Shown: positions 48,421 through 61,100 of the stretch, in pieces
How positions within the stretch are numbered: the first letter of the stretch is position 1
Layout of the letters: each line of letters begins with the position of its first letter
Assembly (NCBI RefSeq): GCF_963966145.1
Contig: NC_091048.1
Coordinates: 19,220,001-19,284,000 of the forward strand
Direction of reading: 5' to 3'
From: Tenebrio molitor
Lineage: Eukaryota; Arthropoda; Insecta; Coleoptera; Tenebrionidae
DNA length: 64,000 bases
Position numbers and translations under genes: made by a program
The notes under the pieces: generated by a model
Told to the model about the DNA's origin: nothing
Seen by the model: the letters and a program-made list of their open reading frames with translations, nothing else
Database searches by the model: none

Positions 48421-49925
48421 ATCCCAGTTTGAATTCAAATTCAAATTGCCGCCACCGAAACGAGTCAAAAGAAACTAGGAGCAGAAGCAGCGACGAGCGC
48501 GGGCCTTTGCAAAGTTAAGACCACTGTGTAGGAGGGGAGCACTTTTTGGTTGACATTTTGAAAAGAAAAGAAATACGCTCTCCCGACTTTTAGTTCTTGA
48601 ACTGAACGGTTGTGTTTTCTGTTGCTTTATTTAAAAATTGAGTGTTTGTCAGGTCAGCTCAGGTGCTTGAATCGTCCATTTTGTTTACTGTCGAAATCAA
48701 ATCAAAGGCGCGACTCGATCTCCACATGTGACGCAGGAAGTTGCGCGGTTTAATCCGGGTAATACCAATTAAATTACGACACGCGTTTCCCAGGTGTGTT
48801 TTGTTTCTTTTTTATTCCGATGATGTGCGGCCGAATTGATAATCAGGGGGGTTTGGGTAATTCTCTGGGGGTCGACGAGTAGCGTGGATTTCATATGAGC
48901 GGGTAAGACTCAGGGCGTCCTGTAACACGTGGTCGGACCGTGTGGGGGGTAGTTCATTTCGGGAACGGCCATGCATTTGCCACAGGGAAAATCGTGAGCA
49001 CATGTTTTGCCGGAGTTAGGTTGTCGACCGAGGGCAGAGATTTACCACGTTGCAATGAAAAATTATAGCACATCAAAGAGGCCGTCTGGAGTTGCCGTCG
49101 TGGTGACCGCGGGGCTTCTCCATGACGTGTGACCCTGGCCGTGAAGCTTCTCACCCGCCCTTGGTGGAAGGCCTCTGCTTCACCAGGTGTGGTCGCCGCA
49201 GTGGCGTTTCGGAGGACACAAGCCGGGGCACTGCACCCATAACGTGTTAGGTGTCGCAGGGACTTGGACGACCGCGAGGTAGTGTAGAGAATAGAGCATT
49301 AGTTATTGTAAATTTAAAAATCTTGTTGATTCACTTGTAGGTCACGTGTTGTATAATTAGAAAAGATTATAGTGTGCCATCGTTTGTGGATGATTTTTGG
49401 AGGTTTTACTCATCCCATTTACATTATTACATTATTATTATCATGTCATTAGTTTCTTGTGGTGTCGCTTTGTTCTTTTACTTCAGTTCTGTTCCACCTC
49501 AACTAAGGGGGACTTCTTGTTCATTCAAAAATCCAAAAACCACCAACGTCGCATTTTCTTCGATAATTACTATCGGCAACGCTGTCTAGTGTAAAATTGA
49601 ATTGTAATTTTGAGGTTAAGTGTTTATTAAATTAAATTAAACTGAATTTTGTTTTGAATCAAATAAATGTTATAATTTATAGTTACCAACATAATATGAA
49701 AAAATATCTACCTAGAGTTTTTTAAATTTTACCAACCTAAAAGGGCAGGTGGTGGTTTTTTAATTTTTGAATGGACTTTAGGGGTCTTTTAGAGTTTTTC
49801 TGTTTCTATGAGGATTACGACTTCTGGTCAATTTGTTCAATTTCGTGGTTTTGTTTGATTCTTCAAATATTTAAATTTGCGCGGAAGACTAGTCAAATTG
49901 GGTTATTAGTTATTACAACATCTAA
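48420..49925. repeat. Large dispersed repeat, copy B (about 1.5 kb)
   Basis: Same order of landmarks as copy A, but with only one unit of the tandem repeat and without the small palindromic insertion. It starts at the very edge of the mariner remnant. Confidence 0.55.
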
Positions 49926-50291
49926 GACAGCTTCTTCATCATTCTTCATTCTCAACTGTATGCGCGATTCTGGGAGCACCACCAACTTCTTTTCGATGTG
50001 ACATAACGTTACCAGTCTTTTGCGTTCTTAGGATGGTTCTCAATATTAGGTACTATCGCGGCCAAAATACTTTGGTCGTCACTTTTTGAAACTGCAAATG
50101 TAAATAAAGTATTAATATCAATATACATGACAATTTCAAATTATTCTTGTCAAAAATATAGCATCTTCAGTTTTTGATAAATACAGAATCGTCTTACTTG
50201 CTTCTGAAGGTTGTCTAAACCGCGACCATGTTGATCTTTTGCTTTTGAACCCTGCCTCCGCACCCGTATGACACTGATGGATTAATAGTAT

Positions 50292-50420
50292 ATTAAAGAA
50301 CGAGTTTCGTAAGGCACAATTTTGTCGCACGCGTCCAAGTTTAGAAAACGAGCCAGCGTAGCGGCGAGTTTTGTAATGGACAAGTGCGACAAACGCCTTA
50401 CGAAACGAGTTCTTTATACT
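50292..50420. repeat. Palindrome upstream of the tyrosine recombinase
   Basis: AAAGAACGAGTTTCGTAAGGC near 50,294 faces GCCTTACGAAACGAGTTCTTT near 50,395, with smaller internal complementarity (TTTTGTCGCAC against GTGCGACAAA). The whole could fold into a hairpin of about 125 bases. Confidence 0.75.
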
Positions 50421-52236
50421 ATTTTTTCTACTTTGCCCTATTATGGCTTAAAAATCAAAATTTTGGAATTTAGGGACTTTTGTATTAATACATGACGGGT
50501 GGTACCTACTGGTAACTTTGATCTTTATCATTTTGAATTTGAAACAAATGAAATTCGAAATTGTAAAATTGACAGTTCGCAATATTTAAGTTGTTAATTG
50601 TATAAGTTATGAAAAAAGTATGGAAAACGACCAAAACTGTACCCCCCCTGAGTTACGTGAAGTTGCTGAGGGCACCCTTAGCAACTTACTACCTACAAAA
50701 TCAAGAGAGGTGTATGAAAAGGAATTTGCGAACTTTGAAGCCTGGTGTCGGAAAAATAAGGCGCAGAACATATCGGAGAATGTTTTAATTGCATATTTCG
50801 ATATGCAAAGTAAGACGAAAAAATCCTCTACCTTATGGTCGATATATTCTATGTTAAGATCATGTTTAAACATTTACAAAAACGTGGATATATCACGTTA
50901 CGCTAAATTGCAAGCCTTCTTAAAAAAACAAGGAGAGAATTATCAACCAAAAAAATCCAAAATTTTGGAAGTCGAAGATATATGTCGCTTCATAGGACAC
51001 GCGGATAATAAGATGTATCTAGCAATGAAGGTATGTAGTCATTTTCAATTTATATTTATTATTATGAATCAAATAAGTACAGAAACCGTAATAAAAAAAT
51101 GTAATTCATAACAGATTGTATTATCAGTTGCTCTTGATAGTTTTTTTTTAGATCGCCTTAATAATGGGATACTGTGGAGCTTGTAGACGTGAAGAGTTAA
51201 CGATTATGTCCGTAAACGACGTTGACTTTAAAAGTGATTCAATTTTGGTTTCCATACCTAAAACAAAAACAAATAAACCATGTTTATTTGCAATAACAGA
51301 CAATGAATGGATTGACTTAATTAAGACTTACCACAACTTACGACCTAAAAATGTTACTCACAGTCGTTTCTTTCTGACATACAGAAATGGGTATTGCATT
51401 AACAGCCCCATTGGGATAAACACATTTGGCAAAATGCCAAAAGTCATTGCCACTTTTTTAAAACTACCCAATCCCGAGTTGTTTACAGGGCACTGTTTTC
51501 GACGGTCTAGTGCATCCCCCCTAGCAAACCGGGGAGGTGACTTGATAACAATTAAGCGTCATGGGGGCTGGAAGTCCTCAGCTGTGGCTGAGGGCTACAT
51601 CGAACAATCCCTAAAAAAGAAAGTTAAAGTGGCACAAATTCTTTCATGTGCATCTACATCAAGAGCTTCACAACCAGGTAATCCTGTGCCTGTGGTTGTT
51701 TGCAGTAAAGAGAACACTAAAGCAACTTCAACCATTGTGGTGTCTGACAATAGGAGTGTTCAGCAAAACTTCAGGTCGAGTGAAACTATCCCTGGCATGC
51801 CTGGCATCACAATTAACAGCCATGATTCGTCCACCGTTACCATTAATGTTTATAATAACTCGAGATCTTCAAGTGAACAAAATTAACTTGGGTAATGTTT
51901 CACTTTATCGTCGGTGCATTAGTTTAATTTTTAATAAAAATGTGTTTAGGTTTTCGCTATTTGTACATCCGCATAAGTATCATTATTACACCGACCTAAA
52001 TTGCAACATTACCCTAACTTTCCGTGTTAATCCTTTAGTCTGTAATCTTTAAAGTTTAAAAATAAAAGTATTTTGAGGTTATGTTACTTGCACTTACTTG
52101 TTTATCATTTTCGACGTTTAACACCCGATCAACGAACCCGGTACCAACCTTAGAAAATAAAATGTTGCGTTTCATAATGAGCTCTCTTTCGATACTGACA
52201 TAATGACATCATTAGAAACGCAAAGTAGAAAAAATA
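50420..52236. mobile_element. Putative Crypton-like element bounded by a 16-bp inverted pair
   Basis: TATTTTTTCTACTTTG at 50,420-50,435 has its exact complement at 52,221-52,236, bracketing the recombinase gene. Typical Cryptons lack terminal inverted repeats, so these may be recombination-site halves, edges of another element, or chance. The boundaries are inference. Confidence 0.4.
50620..51886 (+). CDS. Crypton-type tyrosine recombinase, apparently intact
   Basis: Two exons, 50620-51030 and 51152-51886 (121-bp intron, GTATGT...TTTTAG), make 381 aa. The N-terminal SAM-like DNA-binding half is residues about 20-125. The catalytic half holds Arg I in GACRREEL (R149/R150), a beta-hairpin Lys (PKTKTNK, about 174-179), the H-x-x-R box GHCFRR (H251, R254), then RHGGWKSSAVAEGYIE with H274, W277 and the nucleophile Tyr Y286. 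The full R-K-H-R-H-Y set is present and there are no stops. Such genes recur in beetle and other insect genomes as Crypton-like elements (known, from memory). The last 90 residues are Ser/Thr-rich and unassigned. It could be an active element or a domesticated gene. Confidence 0.85.
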
Positions 52237-52579
52237 ATTTTGACAACAGTAAAAAATAAGGTTAAACATCCTAAAGCTTGCTTTACAACTGAATATCATT
52301 TATAATTGATTTCATATAAATGTTCATCAAGTGAGCTGTGCATTTGTAAAATCACCTTTGATTTAGTTACATTACAAAAGTCACATTTATGAAGGTCATG
52401 TCCAATAAATCTTTACTTGGTAAAAATACAAAGACAAAAATAAATAAAAATTACTTTAATTTAATCAGTAAAAAGACGTAACATTGCTTTTGAAATCAGC
52501 AATGTTAAAATGGACAAAAACTAAAAAATTAGTCAAATCGGGTTCGCGCAGAGCAAGCAACTTTGAAAGTTAAAGTCAT

Positions 52580-52730
52580 TTGGCCGTATGATTTCCCCTT
52601 CGTTAAGCCCTTCATTAGCTAAATAATTGATTAGAGAAAGTGAGAGTATATGCCAAGCACTATGTTAGACAGAGACAAAACAATTTAACGACGTTCTTTA
52701 ACTTTAATGAAAGGGAAATCATACGGCCCA
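52580..52730. repeat. MITE-like inverted repeat, about 150 bp
   Basis: GGCCGTATGATTTCCCCTT (about 52,582) faces AAGGGAAATCATACGGCC (about 52,711). No coding content. Confidence 0.65.
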
Positions 52731-52859
52731 CTAGCTTTAGCTTTACTACCAACAGAAAATCAGATTTTCATGGCTTGCTTAGATGCACATTTATATGAAA
52801 TTGAGTATATGTCACACTGACGACCAAAGTATTTTGGCCGCGAATCCGCGATAGTACCT

Positions 52860-53072
52860 AAAGTTGACTCAAGTTGCAAAAAACCACTTGTCGTTTGCAA
52901 CAGCATTTTTTTCATATTTTTGAACCAAATAAAGGCACAAAGGGACCAGAAAATCATAGTTTGGGTTGAATATTTTCCATATAAGTAGAGTTTTAAAGTA
53001 ATTTCAAATGACTAATGCCATAAAAGTGCTGTTGCAAATGCAAAGTGGTTTTTTGCAACTTGCGTCAACTTT
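52860..53072. repeat. MITE-like inverted repeat, about 213 bp
   Basis: AAGTTGACTCAAGTTGCAAA and following bases (52,861-52,905) are the near complement of 53,027-53,072 (AAGTGGTTTTTTGCAACTTG...). Arms are about 45 bp. Confidence 0.7.
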
Positions 53073-53327
53073 ACTTTATGATCTGGGGCATTTCTGTCCG
53101 AAAAACGTTCTAAGAAGACTTCCTGCCTCCCTGGCGTTGCGACCACATTCCCCAAAAATGATTATCATCTCTTAATAATCAGCGGCTGAATACATGATTG
53201 TAACCTTTGGCTTTGCATATTTTTTTAATTACAAATTTAATTTGACACTGACATCTTTCAAAAAGTCCAGTTACCCAGATATTTTTTCTTCAAAATTACA
53301 CATCCAAATGCTATTTCGTGTTTCCTC

Positions 53328-53361
53328 ATTTTCTCTGGCGCGCGAGTTCTGAGAGACCCTG
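53328..53361. repeat. Orphan right end of the mariner-like family
   Basis: TTTTCTCTGG...AGTTCTGAGAGACCCTGTA resembles the right terminal repeat of the mariner at 43,272-43,306. No matching left end was seen nearby. Confidence 0.5.
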
Positions 53362-53451
53362 TATATACAGGAGTGTTATTGAAATGCGCGGAAAAATTTT
53401 AACCACAAGCTACTGGCTTCATGTAGAACTCGGAAAAAATATTTTTTGTTC

Positions 53452-53722
53452 GACACTGTCAGAATTTGAGAATTTTCTCCTGTGTGAACGGATTTTGATA
53501 AATTTGACAACTTGTCAAAACGAAACGTCAAGCTAATTTTAAAGATTTTCAGCGATTTGGAGCCTTTGGGGGGCTCGTCGAACAAAAAAACGTTGTATTC
53601 AACTGGTTCTTGTGTTTTTTTGGCACTCGTGGACCTTTAAAACTCTCGTTTCACTCGAGTTTTAAACTGGCCCACTCATGCCAAAAAAAGCCCAAATTAC
53701 ACACGAACTCGTTAAATAAACT
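53452..53722. repeat. Dispersed repeat, copy 2 (about 270 bp)
   Basis: Direct-orientation counterpart of 38,242-38,515, about 15 kb away, with the same internal palindrome and the end CTCGTTAAATAA. The copies look about 85-90% alike by eye. Confidence 0.75.
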
Positions 53723-53946
53723 ACTATTATTTTTCACTTTAGTATAATTGCATGATAACTCCTAGGATACGAAATACGTAAACATGTCCATAACAACCGG
53801 GGAATAATGACAGGGCGTAAAAATAAAATTTGTTACACAGTCTAGGACTGGGCGTAATTAATTCATAACGCCCTCATCAATTCATAATTGCAAAGATGCC
53901 GATTTTTTTTTTAAAGAACACGTATAGTGAAAAATAAAATCTTGTA

Positions 53947-54066
53947 TGCACCACGGCGTCACCGAATGACTACGCCCATCGAACGATATCCATCTCTCGG
54001 GCTAAAGCCCTCGAGCTGGATTCATCGTTCTCCGGGTGTAATCATGGTTGTAACGCCCTTGGTGCA
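53947..54066. repeat. Near-perfect palindromic element, about 120 bp
   Basis: Left arm from TGCACCACGGCGTCACC to CTCTCGGGCT, right arm from AGCCCTCGAGCTGG to CCCTTGGTGCA, with almost no loop. A smaller palindrome (GGGCGTAATTAATTC..ACGCCC) lies just upstream at 53,851-53,874. Confidence 0.7.
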
Positions 54067-54853
54067 TAAATAGCTATTAAAAAACTGTAAAAAATAAAAT
54101 GACATTTATTTTTTGAGTTACATTTTTTTAATTGCTTTTAGTCTTCTACGTTGTCCCACAACCACGTAGGTAAAATTTCGGCACATTTTAAGAATACACC
54201 CTGTATATCATATTTTATAAAACGTACACCAATGCAGTTTCCTTGTTTTAAAGCATATTTCCTAGAGGTTACTTCGCACTGGCGGACATTTTATCAGGTA
54301 TGTAGATTTAGATTAGGACATTGTATGTAGATTATTGTAGATTGGAAAATTGTGAACTAAAAAGTCGTACCTACCTATCTCCTCATTCAGCGTCTACATT
54401 AATTTTATTCTGGAAATTTTTAGAACTGTAGCTAACACCGTCACCACAATGTTGACGCAATTAAACCCAATAGGAAAGTTTTTAAAATTAATTCTGACAT
54501 ACGGGGTAGCCCAAAATTGGTGGAACAGCTTAGCAATATGTTGTTAAGTATGTAGTCAGGCGCGGCTTGTGATGAAATAAAGCGCGTGTTCTGCAAATTT
54601 ATTAATTTGTTTACAGTAAAGTATGGATTAGCCGAATGTTAGTTATAAGAACATTGAATCCTAATTTAAAATTATTACCGCTTACATCGGAATTTATTAT
54701 AAATTCGAGTCTGTGTCGTAAATCAAACATATTTCTTATAAATTTTTTGTTAATTTCAGCTATATTTTACGATTATTGGCACTACCCTCAGTCCCATTTA
54801 GATAATAATCGACGCCCTACTGTATATATTTCCGAAAATTATAAATTACAATA

Positions 54854-55409
54854 CAGGGTGTTGAGGCGTTCTTTTTAACATGTGATACTATGCGTTGTTC
54901 TAAAGAGTTTTAGCCAAAATCACCTTAGTAAAATGTGTACGCCAATGAAGATACAATAAGTTAATTTTTTTGAAATTTTTGAAACCGGTCCTGCTCAAAT
55001 TTGCCAAAAAAATCAAATGAGCATGGACGTTAATCAATAATCAAAAATACTGTCATCTAGTTAATCGGAATGGCTTTATCATTACGAAAATAATGACTAA
55101 TGAGCTCTCAGATATGTTGCTAATGTATGGGCAATATTATCACGTTATCAGAATGCAGCTGCGGCGCGGCGTCCAGAGAGTACGCAGAGCGATTTCCAGA
55201 AAGACACCATCATGAGTCAGTTATTAATCTAGTACAGCGGAGAAATAGGCAGGACCGGACTCAAAATTTTAGAAAACAATAAAAATATACAATCAATTAT
55301 CTCCGTTAATACAAACATTTTACTAAGAAGATTTAGGCTAAAATTCTTAAGAATAATGTATATATAGGACCTGTGTTACAAGGAACGCCTCAACTTCGAA
55401 AACACCCTG
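54854..55409. mobile_element. Deleted mariner-like element, 556 bp
   Basis: Starts CAGGGTGTTGAGGCGTTC and ends with the complement of CAGGGTGTTTTCGAAGTTGA, with TA on each side (54,852-54,853 and 55,410-55,411). The interior plus-strand piece near 55,155-55,235 translates to AASREYAERFPERHHHESVI, a DUF4817-like transposase leader. Otherwise non-coding. Confidence 0.75.
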
Positions 55410-58143
55410 TATAATAATACTTCTACACCGAGCGAAATTACTCCATGAACTGATGCCTTTGCAGCTCAGTTTCTCCTTCAATCCTACTAATGCCTACCGC
55501 GTTTGCGGTTGAAAGGAACTGCGAAGAGGTGCACAGTTCAGCTCCAGTGGCCCAATGCAGTAAAAGCCGCCCAGCTGCTGCACCGACCACAAATTTTTTT
55601 TGACTTAATGGAACTCGTCTTGCCCGTCACAATGGAGCATAGCAATCATTTTCAATTTTTTTAACGTAAAATAATTAATCATGTCACTGTTTTATTACTG
55701 AAATTAAAATTAGAATCTATAACAAAATTTTTGGGAGTTCTGCAGCTCTACAGCACTTATACACCAGCCGCCCCTGTATGTAGTTATTAAAATATAAGGT
55801 AGAAATGTAAAAAAAATCAATCTTCTTTTTTGTAGAAAATATGAACCTTTTTGTTACCCTAAGGGCCAGTTTACAGAAGCGAAATTAAGTCAATCGTAAT
55901 CACATGCCAGATTAACTGAACACGTGATCAGACTGAACCAATCGAAGTTAATCGCGCTTTAAAATTTAATTTGAATTAAATATTTAATTCTCTTTCTATA
56001 AACTGCCCCTTAATGTGACAACATTTAAAACATTCGATTTATCCCAATAATCTGCAAATATCTCTTTTTTTTTGTAAGCATGGAAATAAATAATAAAGAA
56101 CAATCAAGGCCACGTTGCCATATGTTATTATTTCAGGTAAAACCAACATCAAAACACTTCTTGGAATTGCTGTAAATAATTGCAAACCTGATCACAATCA
56201 TTCCGAATTATGTACCTGTTATACCACTGACTAGTAAAAACCAAATAGTCAAAATCCTTTTCGATAGCTAAAATAAATCAAATCAAAGCTGCACCTTTTG
56301 AGCCCCCATATCTTTAAATCTAAAATTTGGAATTTTGGGGCATCCAGTATACCTATCCATATCAGCATTTTTGCGAAAATGATCCCAAACATTATCGGAT
56401 TTTTGTTTGCTTTTAAGATAATATTGTGTTTATCTGATTATTACTAAGAATTGATCTTTTAAGTACCTATACTACTTGTAAAAGCAATGCTTTATGCAGA
56501 CCTTGGTACTTACTCAAAACCGAAAATATAACTTAGTAAACCATCTAATTTTATCTTTTATTGAACCTACGCACTGTACTGGACGTTATTTTCAAAATTA
56601 AGTTGGAGTTTTAGAGTTATTTTCGGAGGAACTGACATTAATATACAAAGTATCATATTTGCACTCATCGTGAGTTCGACGAATAAAACGAAGAAAAAAA
56701 AGGGGTTGTGTGGAGGAAGATATCTGACAATATGTTCTGCTCGCAAACTATAGTTTTCACTTTCTTTATAGCAAATGAACAATTTGCACATCATCACTTC
56801 AATGGTATACATCACCGTTAGCCAAGCAAGATTAAAGAATTAAATGATATTAAGGAAATGCGGATCCATTATTTACTGAAGCTATATTTGGATTAAATGC
56901 ATACTCTGTGCAGCGTCGTTAGATCGACAAATAGCACTTCAGCACTCATCTGTGAATTTTTCTAAAATTTTTAAGTCGATAACTGCAAATCTCTAAGTGC
57001 GTCATTTCAAGTCGACGAATAACACTTTAGCACTCACATTTTCATCGTTGGGGCGAATTTTTCCAAAATCCTCAAGCTGACAATTGGTGAAATGGCGATT
57101 AAGTACAATAACGATGACACATCGTAAATTTATGGGTTACAGTGCTAGTGGAACGCTCATTTGTCGAGATTGATCCGCAGAAATAAACGGCTGACTGAAG
57201 TACATAAATAAACGACAAAACATTTCATCAACACTTGCAGATTCTTGAAAGACACGAACATAAATGCAACGGCAAAACGATCTTTACAAATCGGCAAAAG
57301 GGTCATTCGGAGTTAAATAAGTGCCATTTATTTACTTAATGGAAAACAGGTAAATATTTACGTAGTTAAAAGGAAACAATCAAGGTTGAAAAAAATATAA
57401 ACAAGTGCGTCTAGCTTTCCCACACGTGAGTATTATTTGATAGAAATTGTATGAAACTCGTCCTTTGACGTGTTGAAATAACAATCGAATTGCAAAATGC
57501 TGGTTTCCACTTTATTTAATTCTTAAGATTCTTAAGTATATACAAAAATACTATACAACTTTAAAATCTAAAGAAACGCGTAATATGTATTATATACAAT
57601 GATAATAAAACGACATTTATTACAGTGATACAACTTCCATTACACGTAGTTAATTTCAGAACTGGAAAAGACTGGAGTTAGAGAGCTGCGACCGCAATTT
57701 GAAAATATTTAAACAAATAGTCGCCTCGGTTGTCGCCCAACTCCCTTACTAAAACATTATCGATAAATTATTTTAAAAAATTGTAAGTACAAACAACCGG
57801 CAACGATTCATGTGCAATAGTCTCAACAATAAGCTAAAGCTAGAATTTGTGATAAAATTTCAGGCACTAATGGCTGATACACGAAACAAAAAAAAAAAAC
57901 ACATAAAGCGACGTAACACAATGTAAAAATGGTCCCTGCAGCCGTAATAAACTTATAGAATACATGTTTTTAAAGAAAGAAACCAATTTATTTCGCCCCT
58001 GAGTTACGAAATTTTGCCAAAAAAAAAACAACAATTAACATTATTCAATATCTAATAAATTATCTAAAATTAAACAGATGTAAATACAAAAAAATCTTTT
58101 GTACCCAAAAAATTAAATAGTATAAAAATAGATTGTCTCAAAT
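55410..58143. other. Intergenic DNA and elongase 3' untranslated region
   Basis: No gene seen from 55,410 to about 57,500. The elongase 3' UTR probably runs from 58,143 down to about 57,500, where a minus-strand AATAAA (plus TTTATT near 57,512) could end the transcript. No repeats of note. Confidence 0.5.
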
Positions 58144-61100
58144 CTATTTGATCTTCTTTGAGTTGCGCTGTATTACAGTTTGCGTTACGAAACCGTTTGT
58201 GCTACCATTCGAGTAACAAGCTTTGTAAGAATCTGAATATTCGCTTTTGATGTAGGTGTTGTTTAAAGTGCCGTTGCTGTCGGATTTCTTAACAGAACCG
58301 TTTTGGTTCTTTTCATCTTCCAGGACAGGCTGTAAATGATGTTTTTGTAAAAACATAAAACAAACCGTGACATTACACTACTCACCATGCAAGCACCGTT
58401 ATTACTACTCTTCACAGCCTTTGAATTGGTATATCTCACTTTGTAGAAATCCGAGAATAGGAATAAGAACATGATACCATGAAGAGCGATCCAGATCATG
58501 AATCCTTTAGGATAATTACATTCCGTGAAGAGAAGCTGGAACTGATGAGTAAAAATCGCTACGAATTGCACCTGCAATACGACAAATTTAAACATTTCTG
58601 ACATTGGTGCATAAATAGTTTACCATCTGGAAGGTAGTTAGATACTTCTTCCACCATATGTACTTCTGGTATTGAGGCCCCATTGCCGCCACCATGTAAT
58701 AAAAGTACATGATAATATGAACGAAAGTGTTGAGCAAAGCGAAGAAAGTACTGTGGCCACCTGATACAATAAATGTCAATAAAAAAAATAATCAAATGTT
58801 TTATTTGACATTACCAGGGGCGAACTTCATCCCCATCCACACTGAAAACGGCATGCAACCGTGATGGATGACGTGGAGAGTCGACACGTGACTATTTTTC
58901 TTGCGTAAAATAAAAAATAACGTGTCGAAGAATTCGGTGAATTTGGAAAAATAGTACCACCAGCACGTCCTTGCCATCTGAAAGATATTTTTCTACGTAA
59001 TTTCGATTGAATTAAATTGTTTTGTGTTTTTATCTCGTTTCGCATTAAAAAATTCGTTTGTGCTTACCCTCAGGGCCATGGGACTGTCGGAATAATCGAC
59101 AGGTTGACACCTGAAGCTGTAGCTGCCCCACCAGCCGCTCATTAAGTACTAAAAATGCATAATTAGATACTTTATTAATTAAAACATTCTGTCTGATTGT
59201 CCAGCTCACCTCGTAACAAATCCAAGCGCTGAACAGTGTTTGGACACAATTATAAAAAATTAAAATCTTCCTTAAGTTAAATGGTTTCCTATTTTCCATT
59301 AATTTTGGTCCTAGTACGGTGGAGAAGTAGGCATAAAATAAACAAATTAGCAGGGTCGGCACGGGACTGGACATCATGGCCCATCCTTTCACCCTCGGGT
59401 CTGGAAATAATGAATTTTTATTATAACCGACGAAATCGAAAGAGAAAGCGACCCACTTTGTCGTTATGTCACAGCAATTTTTTTTTGAATATGGAAGTCG
59501 TACCACATAATACCTTCGGTTCTTACGACTCGAAGAGCCGTTTCCATTTACATAATTATTGGCTGGAAGACAACACGAATCAGAAATTCCGATAAGACGA
59601 TGACCAATGCCGCGACAATCCGATAACCACTGTTCGGAGAAGATTCGTCAATCGAGAGCGATTTTTCGTTTGAAACTTCCCATAGATAAAGTGGAACGAA
59701 AGAAAGTGTAACACCCACAAGACCTCCTCATCAGAACTGATCTGAACAAGGTCAATTACATTACGGATTCGAATATCTGAAATGCCCCGTTGCGTAGATA
59801 CTCCGAAGCATTTTGTTGTCTTCCGTCTAATCGCATCGAGGTTGCTACCATATTTTAAGGTAAAATGCGATATTCGTGACGCATTCGAAACGGTTTCGAC
59901 TTTTACTGCTAGTTCCTGTTCAAATACCAGCACGTTTCCTGTACACCGTCTCCTATCACCGATTCGATAAAAGTGCTGCCAGCCGACTCCAATCGTTGCG
60001 CGATTCGGATCAGCTTTAAAAATATAAATCGGCGAAATTGAATGCTGCAAAGATTATTTTTGTCTCAGAAGGTTCAAAAACTCTCGATCTTTTCGACTTC
60101 CGTTAAATTTATATTCACATCGCGCTGCACTACAACATCGGAGAATTTCCTTGCGTTTATTAAACACTCAAAGAGAAACTGAAACTGGTAACGTTCAAAT
60201 GACAAAAATGCAACACTTCTGAATTTGAAATTTTGTAAGTATATTTATAGTTATTTTCATATGACTAGCGCTGTCAGATCACTTTTCAGGTATGAGGCCG
60301 AAATTTGAAGCACGAGGCGTTAGCCAAGTGCTGCAAAACAGGCCGAATATTGAATAACATTTTTCGTGTTCGTTTGGGCAAAGTCTTAAAAAACATTAAT
60401 ATATTGCAAATTTTGAGGTTATCTTTGACAGATGTTATATAACCAGGAAAGTTTTAAACACGAAAAAAATGTTTCCCTATTTTACATCTCGCTTAAACAT
60501 TTTACTTATTACAAATTGTCTTTAATTGTTTTTGTTTAGATATAAAAACTGAACTCTATTTTACCTGACCCCGACCTTAGACACAACAAATGTTGCCAAA
60601 TGACTTGAAAATGTTGTACAACTCAGAATTTATATTGTAGTACCCTTGGTTTTATTTTTTATTTACAAGACTAAATAGTGCAAGGTTGTGTAAAAAGCAG
60701 AACGATGAAAACATTTTTAGAGAGCAGATGTCTGGAGAAAAAATAGGAAACAATGATCTACTTACTTCCCTTTTCTCTTTTAAATTAAACATTAACAGCT
60801 ACATGCCGTAGCCAATTTTATTAGTTTAAATGTACTTTCTATTTTTCGTATTTTCATTTTTGGTGTTTATAAATATGTATTAACAACTAGAAAAGTATAT
60901 TTTATTCAAATAACGAGTGCCATTACTGGATTATTACAAGATTATTCACATCAAGCTGTTGTGCAATAGGAAAGTCCTTCAAAGAAATTATTTTTAATGT
61001 AACTTACTGTTGCGACTGTACAATCTATTGGTAGCTTCATTTATAATAGTTAGATTTAAATTTCGTAAATTATGCTATTTTACGACCATTATTACCAATT

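Noticed and set aside
59580..60050. 156-codon minus-strand open frame
   Set aside because: No recognisable domain, no splice partner in frame, and it lies in the intron of the elongase; its length is explained by a CpG-rich patch with few stops.
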